Positions 48,330 through 60,641 of a stretch of DNA of 64,000 bases are shown here, piece by piece. The stretch spans positions 124,001 to 188,000 of the forward strand of contig CAJNOP010000325.1 of NCBI GenBank assembly GCA_905250075.1. Direction: 5' to 3'. The DNA is from Rotaria sp. Silwood1 (lineage: Eukaryota; Rotifera; Eurotatoria; Philodinida; Philodinidae). Numbering within the stretch: the first letter of the stretch is position 1; every line of letters begins with the position of its first letter. Position numbers and translations under genes: made by a program. A model generated the notes under the pieces. It was not told the DNA's origin, searched no databases, and saw only the letters and a program-made list of their open reading frames with translations.

Positions 48330-51300
48330 TCAGTTACATAAAGAAGATCGTGTTATAAGAGGTAATAATGATGTTGATCGATAATCGGTTTTTAACATTT
48401 GTCGTAATTGACTTTTAACAAGTTCGTGTCGAACACACTAAATAAAAAAACATTCATTTTTTTTTCTAATCTTAATAAAAACAAACCCAACAAACAAATC
48501 AATTTGTGTATAGACATTCAAACAAGTGAATACAATCAAATCTTATTTACTTACCATATTTTCATTAACCGACATCTAAAAGACAAGCAAATAAGACTTT
48601 ATAAAGCAATCAGCATAGCGAAACTATGGACAAGACGAGCAAAGCGAATATATATATACATCTATATAGCACTTACGATAAATAGTTTAGTTATTATCAT
48701 CATGTTTATTATTATGATTACACTGTAGTTTTATGATATTACTTCAAATATTATTTGTTAATATACACTAAATTTACTTACCATAAGGTGCATATAAATT
48801 CGTCGTCGACGTGATTTTGATGTACTTTCATCACGTAATGAAACAAGTGATTCTTCTGGAGAATCGACTTCAAGTTCACGAAAACCAAATTTAAGCACAT
48901 GACGTGGCAGACGCCTAAATTTAAATAATATAAAACAAAAATATTTATTGAGATAATAATTTCTTACATTTTTACACCACGAACAGGTGGTAAAAGTTCT
49001 TTTTTATGATCATCTCGTTGTTGATGTTGCATAGCCAATATTTGACTTGATGCTGCATAATCGAAAAAGTTTGATGAATGTTCATCATCAAATGTTGGTA
49101 TTGCTTGTTTTGTACTAGTATGTTTCGTTGAAATATCTTCGATAGCTGAATCATCCTAAACATAAAAGTGAATTTATTTTGTTTTTTTGAAAATATTCGA
49201 ATATATTATTATTATTATTACCTGTTTATTACCAATAATTGATGCAAGTTGTCTCATAACAGGATCATTCCAAATAATCGAAATAAGATTTTCTGGTACT
49301 CGTGAATAAAGTAATGGTGTAAATTTTGGATAAGTTCGAGCAATTTGTTCAATATAATTTTGAGAATCTGGTGCACCTTGAGATTTCAATACTAAATGTA
49401 AAGAACATAAAAACTAATTAAATACAATTTATGAATTCATAACAATATTTACATTGTTCGAGAAGCCATGCATGTGTTACTTCATTTTGATCGTATACAA
49501 TTGGTACACTAGGAGGATGTTGAGTACTTCCATGAATAAATGTAGATCGTGTAAGTTCACGATTTGATCTTAGTAAATTAGATAATGCATCTTCCATATC
49601 TTTAGCTTTGCGAAGATTAACACCTAACAAAAAAAAAAATATATATATATATTTTATTTTCCAATAGTATTATTTAGTTTTTAATTTTTTCGAGACATAA
49701 GAATAATTTGAATTATATGTAGTTTCATTGAATAATGTTGGAAAAATACTACAAGATAATTTTATGAGTTATATCATTTACACTCGATCTTGTTTATCAC
49801 ATCGACAACTATCAGAATGGTTAAATTTAATGTTCGAAAAAAATAATTTTTCATGTTTCAATTTACAAAATTCAATCAAGAACCATGGACAAAAAATATT
49901 TTACTACAATTTTTTCTCAACAGAATAGAAGCCCAGTGTATTCAAACAAGTGCAAATTAGCAATGTAAATTTCTATTAACAAACAAACAAGTTTCTTTTG
50001 TGAATCAAAAAAATGTATATCCATGCATATTATAATGAAAGACAACTGTTCAAGAACTGATGAATAGGAGCAGTTTCTCAATTCAAAGCGTCATCATAAA
50101 CAAGACTTATTGTATACGAATCAAATCATCTGCTTCCAAATTTTTTACTTGTGAAATAATTTAGAAATACATAAACTAAATAATGATTCTTCTAATAAAA
50201 TTCAAGATTATATCCGTCATGAGAAATTCTTTCAATATCATATATATTAACCTGTTCTTGTTGCTCTAGTTTGTGAATCAAATTTCATTCTAGCCGTTTC
50301 TGCTGATGATGGTCTTTGTCGTTCAATAGGTGGTAATTTATTTGATGAATAAAAATTTGGTTGATTTAGATTTGTTGATGTATGTAATTGCATTTGTGAT
50401 ATAGTTAATGCATCAGTAAAATTTATAGCAGAATCTGTATTTGATAATAATGATCCTGGTATAAATTTTTCATTTCTTCTATGTAATTGTATTGAACGTA
50501 TAATAAGTGATGATAATAATTGTACAAATTCTACTTCATGTAAATGACGTTTATTACGATTTAAATCTGATAAACGCATTGTACTTGTTGTTAATGGTGA
50601 TGAACTTCTTCTATTAACCGTTATATGAATTTGATCACCAAATAAATCCATAAGAGATATTTTATGAGGAATTAATACACGACGATTTGGTATCATACGA
50701 TAATAACCAAAATTATGTTTATGATCATTAATTATTGTTTGCACTGGATCAGATATTTGTTCTTGATTAATTTCTGTTGAAGATGGAATTTGAGTTTCAT
50801 TTTGTTCCGTAATTTCTAAATGAAATACAAAAATCAAAATAATTCTATTAAACAACAAAAAAAAAAAAGAGCACCATTTTGTTTTGCATATGAATCCCAC
50901 ATAGTTGAATTATTTGGTAAAAGAGGATGACTAAAGAAGAAAATTAAGAATCATAAAAAAAAAGATAATCGTATGTAAAAATAGTATAAAAACCGTTTTC
51001 TAGATGAATGATCGGAACCAGTTGTTCGACTTGATGTTCGAATTTGTTTTTCACTAGAAACAGTTGGTTGTTTATGTAGACGAGGTGTTTGTGAAGATGA
51101 TGGTAATAGAGGTGGTGGTAATTCTTTTCGTGGTTTTGGTATATGATGTGAAGGTTGAACAATAGGTTTTGTTTTTTCATTTATTTCAACACGAATTGAT
51201 GGTTCAACAGGTGTTACTGCTGCTGTTGAAGAATTTAAACTTGGAGTTATACTAAATTGACTAGGTGTTTGTTGAAAAACATGATGATGTTTATGAATAG

Positions 51301-54300
51301 TTGGTTGTTTATCTATTCGAGGAGATGTTGAACGTGAACGAATAATTGGTTTCGTATCATCGATTTGTTCGTTGATAGGAGGATGAGAAGAAGAAGGATG
51401 TGTTGAATCTTCGATTTTTATATGTGGTTCTTCTTGTTGATCTTTATTTGTTGGTAAAAGATTTTCTTCTTGTTGATCTTTATTTGCTGGTAAAAGATTT
51501 TCTTCTTGTTGATCTTTATTTGTTGGTAAAAGATTTTCTTCTTGTTCTTCATACTCTTTCTCTTTCTCTTCATCATGTTCTTCTGGTTTTTCGTCTTCTT
51601 GTTGTTCTTCTTCTTGTTTTCTATCTTCTTGTTGTTCATCAATTGGTACTGATGGATGATAATCTGCTGTTGATGGTGGTGGTGTTAATGCACGATTTTT
51701 TTCTTTTAAATAATTTTGAAGACTAAAATCTTCTTCTGGTAAAGTCTATAGAATGAAAAAAACGAAATATTAATTGAAATATTTATTGTTAAAATTTTAC
51801 TTCTAAATATGGAATATCATCTGCACAATCTTTTAAAACAGTATCCGACATAATTGAAGTTAATCGTTTTAATGTATCACAACATTCAGTTCGAACCAAA
51901 ATCTATTTTTAAGAAAAACAAAAAAAAATAGTTATCAAAATTAAATAATTATTAAAAACAAAATTATACTCGTGGATCATTTATAAATGACTTAAGTAAT
52001 GCAATATCGATAGCTTTTATTTCTTTGCCTAAATCAGCTAAAATTGTTGCAGCTATTAATCGATGATCGGCATCATTATGTGAAAGAAGTGATATTATGC
52101 CATTTGATACTCGATCAAATTGATCTTTTGAATAACCAATGACACTAAAAATAAACATAATCAATCGATTATGAGAATATTGAATGTTTTAAAACAAGAA
52201 TATAAATTACAAAGAATAAGAGAGTAGACAAAAATATTCTTCAATATAATCATTCCGACCGTAAGAAATGACATCTTAGACAGTTATAAAACATCGAAAT
52301 AGAATTTCAATTATACACGAAAACTCTGTTGAATAACATCTTTCTCAATTTTATTTGATCTTATCTTTATTCCTTCATTATCAATCGACAAATAGCAAAA
52401 AAACGAAGGAGAGCATTACACTATTAGAATCTATATGAAGTAATTTTAATAGATTTCAATAAATGTTTTACAACTACATATTAAAGGTCATGATAAGCAT
52501 TATGAAATCTTTAAAATCAACTTTTGAACTTCATATACAACATAATAAAATCATTGAAACATTATATAAATGAATTAGAGATAAAACTTTTTATAAACTA
52601 AAATCTCAATGTATTTACCGATTTAATTGAACAAGATGTGCTGTTAATGTTTTAAGCATTGATTTACTCGCTGTTGGTAATTTAGTAAGTATAACATCAA
52701 TAATTGAATCAAGTGTAATTGGATTATTATCACGAGGATACCAACGTTCTTCAGAAATTTTTTTTAATAATGGATGAAGAATATTATCATCAATTTTTTC
52801 ACCACTTTCTTCTTCTTCATTAACTAGATCAGTTGAAACTTTTTGCAGTTTAAATTTAATTCTATCAATTATTGTTTTTAATGAAAATGTATCTTCAGAA
52901 GCATCCTTGAAAAACAATTTTTTGGTTTTTTTTTTTATTATTATTAACTTTGTTTCTAACTAAAATTCTACTTACTCGAACAGTCGACATATTATTAAGA
53001 ACTAAATCAATATCATCTGAACTATTAACATCAGTAATAAATTTAATTGCATTTATTGCTTCTTGTCGAAGTATATTATCCTTCAATAATAAAAAAAACA
53101 AAAAAAAAATTAGTTTTCTTAATGAAATATTTTTTTGTTTTTAAGTTTTACTGGTTGACATTTTAATGTAAAATCAAGTAATGGAACAATAATATTTTTT
53201 CTTTCAATCATAAATTGAGCTATTGTACGAACTGTATGAACATTTAATGGATCATTTTCACCATCAGATAAGTGATTAAGTAGAATATCAAGAATTTGAT
53301 TAACAAGTAATGGTTCAATACCATATGTTCTAATAGATAAATAAATTAAGTAAAATAAAAAAGAAAAGAATTTTTGTCTCTTTTATTAAATTACCGAAAT
53401 ATATCAACAACATAATTACAAGCTGATTCATATGAATCATTTTGTTTAGCTTTTATTACTTCAATTAAATAAAGTAACATTGAACGTAAATTATTATTTT
53501 CATCATTATCTGTTTGTTGCCACCATGGTTCATTTCGCATTTTTTTAAATAATTCTGGAATTGTTTCCTAGATAAGAAAATACGAGAAATAAAAAAAAAA
53601 AAAGATTGCAATTTCTTTATTAGAGACATTTATTGTAAGTTAATAAGCATTTCTCCCCCCAAAAAAACAAACAAACTGAAAACGAAACAAAAACTACCTT
53701 ATCCCAAAATATATTATATTCAACATCTTCTATAGAAAAATCATCATCAAGCTACGCCAAGGATAAGTGTATTATCTGAGAATGTTTCTTTTCTTTTTTT
53801 TTACCTGTTGACGAGAAACGATTGTACTTGTTGTTGGTCGTACATCTTTAAAATGTAAACAAAATAATTAAGATTAGTATTAATTTATTAATAAAAATAA
53901 ATACGTTTACGAGTTTTTGCACTAGATGGTTTTGATGAAGGTCGAACAACTGAACCTTCAGGATCTTCTAATTCTACCCATTCATCATCATCATTTTGCC
54001 AATTGAGACTTTTATTCGTTTTGTTCTAAAGAAATATAAGAGAAAAAAAACAAATATTTAGTTGATTATAAAAACAAAACAAAACAATAAAAGAACACTA
54101 AAAGAATCCATAAAAGTTAACTGTGATGAAAACAAACAAACAGACAAACTCTACAGTGTTTATTTAATAACAAACCTGTAGATTATCTAGTATATCCTAA
54201 AATATAAGAAGAAACATATGAGTTCTTTATCTATATGCTTACAATTTTATTTAATGATTGAAAAATAGTTGAATGAATACCATCGAAATTTGTTAATACA

Positions 54301-55264
54301 GCAAATCGTTTCAATCGATCATCTAATTCATTTTGAGTTGTATTTGATGTTGCTGGTGAAATCTATTTGTGACTTTTTTGGTTTCTCAAATACATTTTTT
54401 ACTCGAAAAAGAATTTTTTTTTCTTTCTTTTCTCTCTTTTTTTTAAATTTACATACCAATCTTAATCGAAACATTTTTACTTCAACTGGTTCGATTTCTT
54501 TCAATTTGAACATTGAACGAAGTGTTGAATTAGGAATTAAAGCTAAAAATGAACAAAAAATAAGATATTATCTGACGAACGAAATCATTTTATACTATTT
54601 TTATGAAACACGATCAAAATCTAGAGATCAAAATTTGAACTCTCCCTACTACGAAAGATGCAACCAAGGAAACGTTACAAATCGTATATCAATAATATCT
54701 CATTATAATATATGATCGACTTCCTTGTTACATTTCCGAATAGGTAAAAGTAAAAGGATGATAAAAAAAAATGTGTGTCAAAATGAATGAAATAAACGAG
54801 TCGTCGTGTGATTAGCAACAGTGGTTACATCGTGTTTTATATTTTAATCCTGCAGAGATTATACTAATAGGCTTTTACCATCAGGTGCAATTGGACATAG
54901 TTTTCTCTTTTCTAACATTTTTGCCATTTCAGCTTGAGCTTTTTCTTGTTCAAGTGCTTCAAAAAAACCCAATACATCGGTCTCTTCAACATCTGTTGAA
55001 ACTATAAAAACAAATAAAAATAAAACAATACAATATAGATAATGTTTTATATTATGTGATCGACCTTTTGGAATAGCATTTGAATCGAGTTGAACTGTTT
55101 TAGCTGATTCGACTACACTTCTAGATATAATAATAAAATATTAAAATAAAATAAAATAAAAAAAGAACTAGAATTATTTGATCACAATTCTACCTGCCAC
55201 TATTCGTTTGTCTTTTTTTCCGTTGTTGATTATACAACGGTGAAGATATTTTCGGATGTATCAT
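48330..55264 (-). CDS. HEAT/armadillo-type helical-repeat protein, subfamily not identified
   Basis: Twenty-four exons give 1291 residues: 55194-55264, 55065-55120, 54879-55001, 54457-54542, 54243-54362, 54176-54196, 53905-54025, 53805-53845, 53698-53751, 53395-53567, 53152-53329, 52976-53080, 52619-52905, 51970-52144, 51801-51902, 50994-51745, 50875-50930, 50252-50815, 49453-49623, 49222-49391, 48968-49155, 48782-48914, 48555-48575, 48330-48437. Residues about 250-570 form paired helices of HEAT type (for example HRLIAATILADLGKEIKAID). A long disordered region of about 250 residues follows, Glu/Gln- then Pro/Ser-rich, with three 12-residue repeats. The last 400 residues are conserved-looking but unknown to me. 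HEATR4 is one candidate by architecture, at low confidence. Two internal exons are only 21 nt. Confidence 0.75.
51428..51535 (-). repeat. coding minisatellite, three 36-bp units
   Basis: Three adjacent 36-bp units differ by a single base and encode NLLPTNKDQQEE, NLLPANKDQQEE and NLLPTNKDQQEE in the HEAT-repeat protein's disordered region. A partial fourth unit follows at 51536. Near-identity suggests recent duplication. Confidence 0.9.
52249..52300. repeat. second copy of the 2808 repeat, in an intron
   Basis: ATCATTCCGACCGT at 52249-52262 is identical to 2808-2821. The following 40 bases remain related with one deletion. Lies in the 474-bp intron 52145-52618 of the HEAT-repeat gene. Confidence 0.45.
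54769..54871. repeat. dispersed 103-bp repeat, copy 2
   Basis: Ungapped partner of 46474-46576. Lies in the intron 54543-54878 of the HEAT-repeat gene, same strand orientation relative to the window. Confidence 0.65.
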
Positions 55265-55877
55265 TTTTTTAATATCTCAACTGACTTTTGGTTAATAAAA
55301 TACAAAAAAAAGAAACTGAATGGTCAAAAGCCGATGTAATCACTTGAAACTGTTGATGTTATGTTAATAAGTTAGACGGCTTTTGCTTTTTTTCCTTTTT
55401 TTTTTTCTAAGCTTGATCTGTTTATGATGTCATTAAAAGCGTCTACCCACTAAAATTTCAAGTATATTCATTTCAAATAAATAAAAAAAAAAGTGTGAAA
55501 TGGATCTCTTTGTTTTTAATTGAAAGAAAGAAAAGAAGAACAAAAAAAAAAAAAAGAAATCGACTAAAATCTTATAATTTTCTGACAAGCAAACAAAAGA
55601 AGAAAAGAGAAGATTTATTTTTTAAATTTTTGAGAGAAAAAAGAGCAACAACGACTTAACATACAGATATATTTAAAGATACGTCATACTACTAATGAAA
55701 TTTTTATGTTAGATTTTGTCAACATTATTATTTGAACAAAAGAAAAATTATAAAACATCTAGATGTATGTCTATGATACTTTTTTTTTTTTCTTTTTTTG
55801 TCTCAAAAAGAAAAATTATAGACATGAGAAACCTATGCAAGATGAAGGTTTTTATATATCATTAATAATACTCCCTG
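55265..55877. other. intergenic, 613 bp
   Basis: Between the WD40 gene stop and the HEAT-repeat gene start, both minus strand. Rich in A- and T-runs; no gene seen. Confidence 0.6.
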
Positions 55878-58800
55878 TTAGTCAACATACGGATTGAATT
55901 TTTTATTGATTTGTACAGGTAGTTCAATTGCATCGTCCTAAATGATATAATATAATGATTGTACATATAATTATATTTTCCCACCATAGATTTTCTTAGC
56001 AAATTGATATTTTTTTAATTGAAAAAGCATATAAAAGTATGAGTTTCAAACACATAAATGCAAGAAAATTCTATTCTTTGTTCTTATCTTTCTTTCTTTT
56101 TTTGTTTCTTCTTCTATATAATTTGGCATCATCAATAACTGACAGCATCAACAATTTATACTAGAAAGAAAGATGTTCTTGTTCTCATTTCATTTAGTTC
56201 TTTTCTTTTTTTTTACGTTTTATTCTAAATTGATATTACATCCGAATGAAGAATGACGATAATTTTCTACGACAAAAACAGACATTAAATGTCATTTTAT
56301 GTTCAATCTATCTTATATTTAAATATCATTTATTTTCATATGACAGTTATACTAAGATGTATAATTAAAAAGAAAAAATTTATTTAATATAGAACTTTGT
56401 CTGTCAACAAAATAGGTATTCAAAAAGTCGACTAATTTTTTTCATTTTGTTTTTTGTTTTTGTTTTGTTTCTATGCAACAAAATTATTTCTTCATAACAT
56501 TCTATATTTACCTTAATCGTTTTTTTACTTAAATCAAATAAAACTTGTTCAGGTGCAAAATCACTAATCATTAAAAAACTATAAACAACAAGAATATATG
56601 AGTTATTTCTAAAGCATTAAAATCTTACTTTAATCGTCTATTTGATATTAATAAAATATCTCCTCTATCATTAAGATTAGCAATTCTTAGTAGAGGAAAA
56701 TCACATTTTATTTTTCTTATTGCTTCATTATTTCTTGTCCATAACTATAATTTAACATATATGTATACAAAACATTATTTTGTTTTTTTGCTATAATATT
56801 ATTTACCATAATTTCATTTGTAGTATTTAATGTTGCAAATAAACCTAAAGTATCACAACCAGTAAGTGATTTAATTGGTGAATGTTCATGAAGAATATCT
56901 TTAGGTGAAATTTCATCAAGACCATTTATTGCTATTGCATACATTTGAATATAACCACGACTATAAGATGCAATAGCTATTCGTTGTTCAGCCATAGCTG
57001 CACCAATACATGGCGCATCAAGACGAATCTTTTTTTATTATTAAAAGAAAACAAAACAAGAAATTATTTTCGTTTATTTTTTTTTTTCTTAAATAAATTT
57101 ACGGGTAATCCTAATTGACGTAAAAATACTTCATGATCATTTATTGATAGACGATAAAATTTTGCAATAAAATCATTTCCAATAGCAAGTAAATATCTTG
57201 CTCCTCCTAAATAATTATAATCAAACAATCTAATAAATGATTCACTCAATTTTACTTCGAGTAGTATATGTTTCATATGATTGAAATATTTCTAAGCAAT
57301 CAACTGTCACTGTATCATCAAGTACTTGATAATAGCTATATAAAGCTTCAGGTGTATCAGGTAATAATGCATATTTAAGTTCATGGTCACCAGGAACAAG
57401 ATAAACCTATAATTTCAATAGATGCAAAGAGCAATAAAATATAACAATCATTTAACATACTTTTCCATTTGTTGTTCCAACAAATACAACTCCAAATGCT
57501 CGACGTTTTCTTGTATGTTCAGGAAGAAGTGAAAACTTTAAAAACAATGTTAAACATTTAAAATTCAATAACTAATACATACCCACATAAAACAACAAAG
57601 TTTAGTAAAAAGACATTCTTCATTAACTTCAAATATGTTTATTAAATACGATGGATAACTTGCACAATAATAACTACATACTAAATAAAATATAAATATA
57701 AATAAAATATTAAAATAAAATTTATTTTTAATATTTTTACCTGCTTTACTTGTTAAAATATAAAGAATTTCTCCAGCTGAATCAAATGCAAAATCATTTA
57801 CTACAATTCTCTATATAGAAAAAATAAAATAAAAAAGAAATCAAATTTTATTTATTTTTGATTTAATTTGAAAAGAAGAATTTTTTAATTACTTCAGGAG
57901 ATAATGGAATTAAATTAATAATTTGTGCTGAACGTGGATTATAAATTGTCACAAGATTTTGTGGACTTCGTACAGCAACACGTGCTGGAATACTACCAAC
58001 TGGAAATGTAACACGTACTTGTTCAATAGCTTGTAAAGTATTAGAAAATGATCGAATTGGCTATAAAAATAAATGAAAAACAAAAAATTAACAATATAAA
58101 ACTATAGTTTTCATTACTAATGTATAAACTAATAATTGTAAATCATGTTTAAATTTAACAAGTAAATCTTCACCACGCACAAGCATCATTCGTTCAATAG
58201 ATTCATTAAAACGATGTTCACCAAGCTAAGAAATAAAGAAAATTCATCATGTTTTTTTTGTTTTTTTGTAAAAATATTCTATAGAGATTATTTACTTTAG
58301 TTAATGAATCGAGAGAATAAAAACATACAGTTCCATCATCAGCACCACTAATTATTACTCCATCAGCAGTAATTAATAAACCTAAATAAACAAATAAAAA
58401 TTAAATCTTAAGATATATGTTACATATTTGTATTACTCACTCTTCATAGCAACTTTATGTACTTGTAATTGATATCGAACAGGAATTGATTCGCCTCCAA
58501 TTTCAAATACCTATAATATAAATTGTTTTATATATTCAAAAGAAAACAAAATTAGAAATGAAAGAATTATCTTAGATATATGATAATGCCATTTCATTTA
58601 CCTTCATTACACCATCAGAAAATCCCATTATTATAGAAAAACCATAAATAATTGCACTAAAAACAATGAATTTTTGTATTTTTCTTTTATAAAAATTCGA
58701 TTTAAAATTTACCATGTAACTGGTGCACCATGAGCAGAAAGAACACTAGCTGATTCTCGATTTAACTAAATCAATCAAAAAATTATTTTTTGTTTTCTTT

Positions 58801-59887
58801 TTTTTGAAAGATAATATGATAAATACGAACTAGTGTATCAAATATTAAACAACCTTTATGACCAACAATAAATAATTTATGTGTTATTGGATCAAGTTTC
58901 ATATCAATAATATCATGTTTACGATTAATAAATACTGACTTTAATCTATCACCAAGTCGTAATTCATATCCATTCTGTTATAAACAAAAGAAAAATTATT
59001 GAAATATTTCTATGAGAAAAAAAAAGAAGATTCTATGTACGGGTTCTCGAACAAGATACCAACGAACAAAAAAACCATTATCACCACCAACATATATTAT
59101 ATCACGTGTAGTTTTATCATAAATTATTCTAAAAATATTAGAAAAGAAAATTATTCGATTAGATATTTCATTATTCATACCTTCGAGCAACACCTGGACA
59201 TTTAACAAATGTTAAATATTTTAATTGACCATTTTTATTTGAAAGTAAATATAATCTATCATTTGAATAGCCAACAATAAGCTAAAAAAGAAAACAATAT
59301 TTGATCTTTTGTTGTTTTATTTTATTTTTTTTCTTTTTTTGTCAAATTTTTAATTCTCTCATACTTTAAGTTTTGCAATATATTTTAATAATTGAAATGA
59401 TGGAAATTGAAAATCATACCTAAATTAAATAAATATTTGATATGAATATGATATTGACTAAATTTTATTTACTTTAAATATCGTCGAATAATTCCTGTAT
59501 TCAATGAAGTAAAATAAACAACAATTGCTGAACGTGGATCTTTTGGATCATCATAAAATAATGACGTAATAATCATATCTTCAACATCATTTGAATCTTC
59601 ATCTTCATCAATTGATCGATAATATGTAAATGCTTGAAGACGAGTATCAAATGGAAATTTTGTTAAAGACTATATTTTTTATAGAAAATGATCATCATAT
59701 TTTTCTTTTTTTATTAAATACTAACTCGACTTGAAAATAATGGAAATAGTGGAATTTTTGATCCTAAAGAAGAAATTCTACGTGAAAGATGTGGAGATTC
59801 TTCATGTATTGTTGCAGTAGAATGTAATTGATTAAGAATACGTGCTTTAGCTGATGACCAGGAGAGCAATTTTGGTTGAGCTAACAT
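55878..59887 (-). CDS. WD40/beta-propeller protein, subfamily not identified
   Basis: Twenty-one exons join in frame to 749 residues: 59726-59887, 59473-59669, 59365-59419, 59181-59281, 59041-59128, 58831-58974, 58713-58765, 58602-58656, 58441-58510, 58296-58381, 58118-58225, 57893-58060, 57741-57810, 57583-57680, 57461-57535, 57256-57406, 57103-57206, 56807-57028, 56629-56744, 56512-56578, 55878-55937. Repeated beta-blade units are visible, such as VHKVAMKSLLITADGVIISG followed by DDGTVCFYS, and SAHGAPVTCAIIYG followed by SDGVMKVFE, so two propellers are likely. No enzymatic motif, signal peptide or membrane span. The last exon lies past a 574-bp intron and could be an alternative end. One intron (57207-57255) is only 49 bp. 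Scaffolding is the usual role of such proteins; the complex is unknown. Confidence 0.8.
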
Positions 59888-60641
59888 TTTGTACAATAGA
59901 TTGTAGAGAAAAAAATTCTGTTGACTTTTATTTATTACGTTGCGTTGGTAATAAAAATTTTGTTTCGTTTGAGAGCTGAATCAAACTAGAAAGAATTTGC
60001 AAGCTTATATACATAGATGTGTACTCAAGATAAGAATAGTTTTTAGTTTAATAGTCAGATTACTTTCTTTGCCTTATTATTGACAAATTGTTTGAAATAG
60101 AAAAGGAAAAGAAGGTCATTTTATGAAAAATAAAAAAATATATACATATCAAAATGATAACTATTTAAATATTAGTAAAAAAATTGAATTGTTATCACAA
60201 AGCTTTTATTTTACAATGAAAGAACGGATCGAAAAAGTCACTGTGATAACTACACAGTTGTTATTCTTACTTAAGCGAAGTTCATGTTCTCGAAAACATC
60301 TGAAACGGATGAACACCTATTCTTCTTTAAAATATTTAGTGTCGAAGTTCTAAAAACTGAATTCTATTTGTAATATTCATCTTCCAGCGTCATCTGTTGA
60401 GATTGATTATTGGTAAACTTGTCAAATCATATAGTTATGTTCATTTTTTATCATTATTTCTCAAGTTTTGATAGATAAAATGAGAAGATATTGATCTATA
60501 TGATTGGATAAGTTCCTATAATAAACAATTCTATGTAATATAAAAACGAAAAATGTTTTGCTTCATGTTTATTTGACTAACTGATAAGAATCTTGCTTCT
60601 ATTATGTCTTAATCTTTTTTGTATGTTGTTTTGTAGTAGAT
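59888..60641. promoter_or_regulatory. divergent intergenic region between the WD40 gene and WASHC5
   Basis: 754 bp between two outward-facing starts. TTTTGTAG ends at 60636, five bases before the WASHC5 ATG, which suggests a 5' UTR intron or a trans-splice site. A short frame at 60123-60353 has no support as a gene. Confidence 0.5.

Noticed and set aside
51400..51726. 108-residue Leu/Val-rich plus-strand frame with repeats
   Set aside because: Antisense shadow of the coding minisatellite of the HEAT-repeat gene.
57064..57276. Continuous frame starting MKHILLEV in the WD40 gene
   Set aside because: It reads through a GT..AG intron (57207-57255); joining the flanking exons gives the consistent frame.
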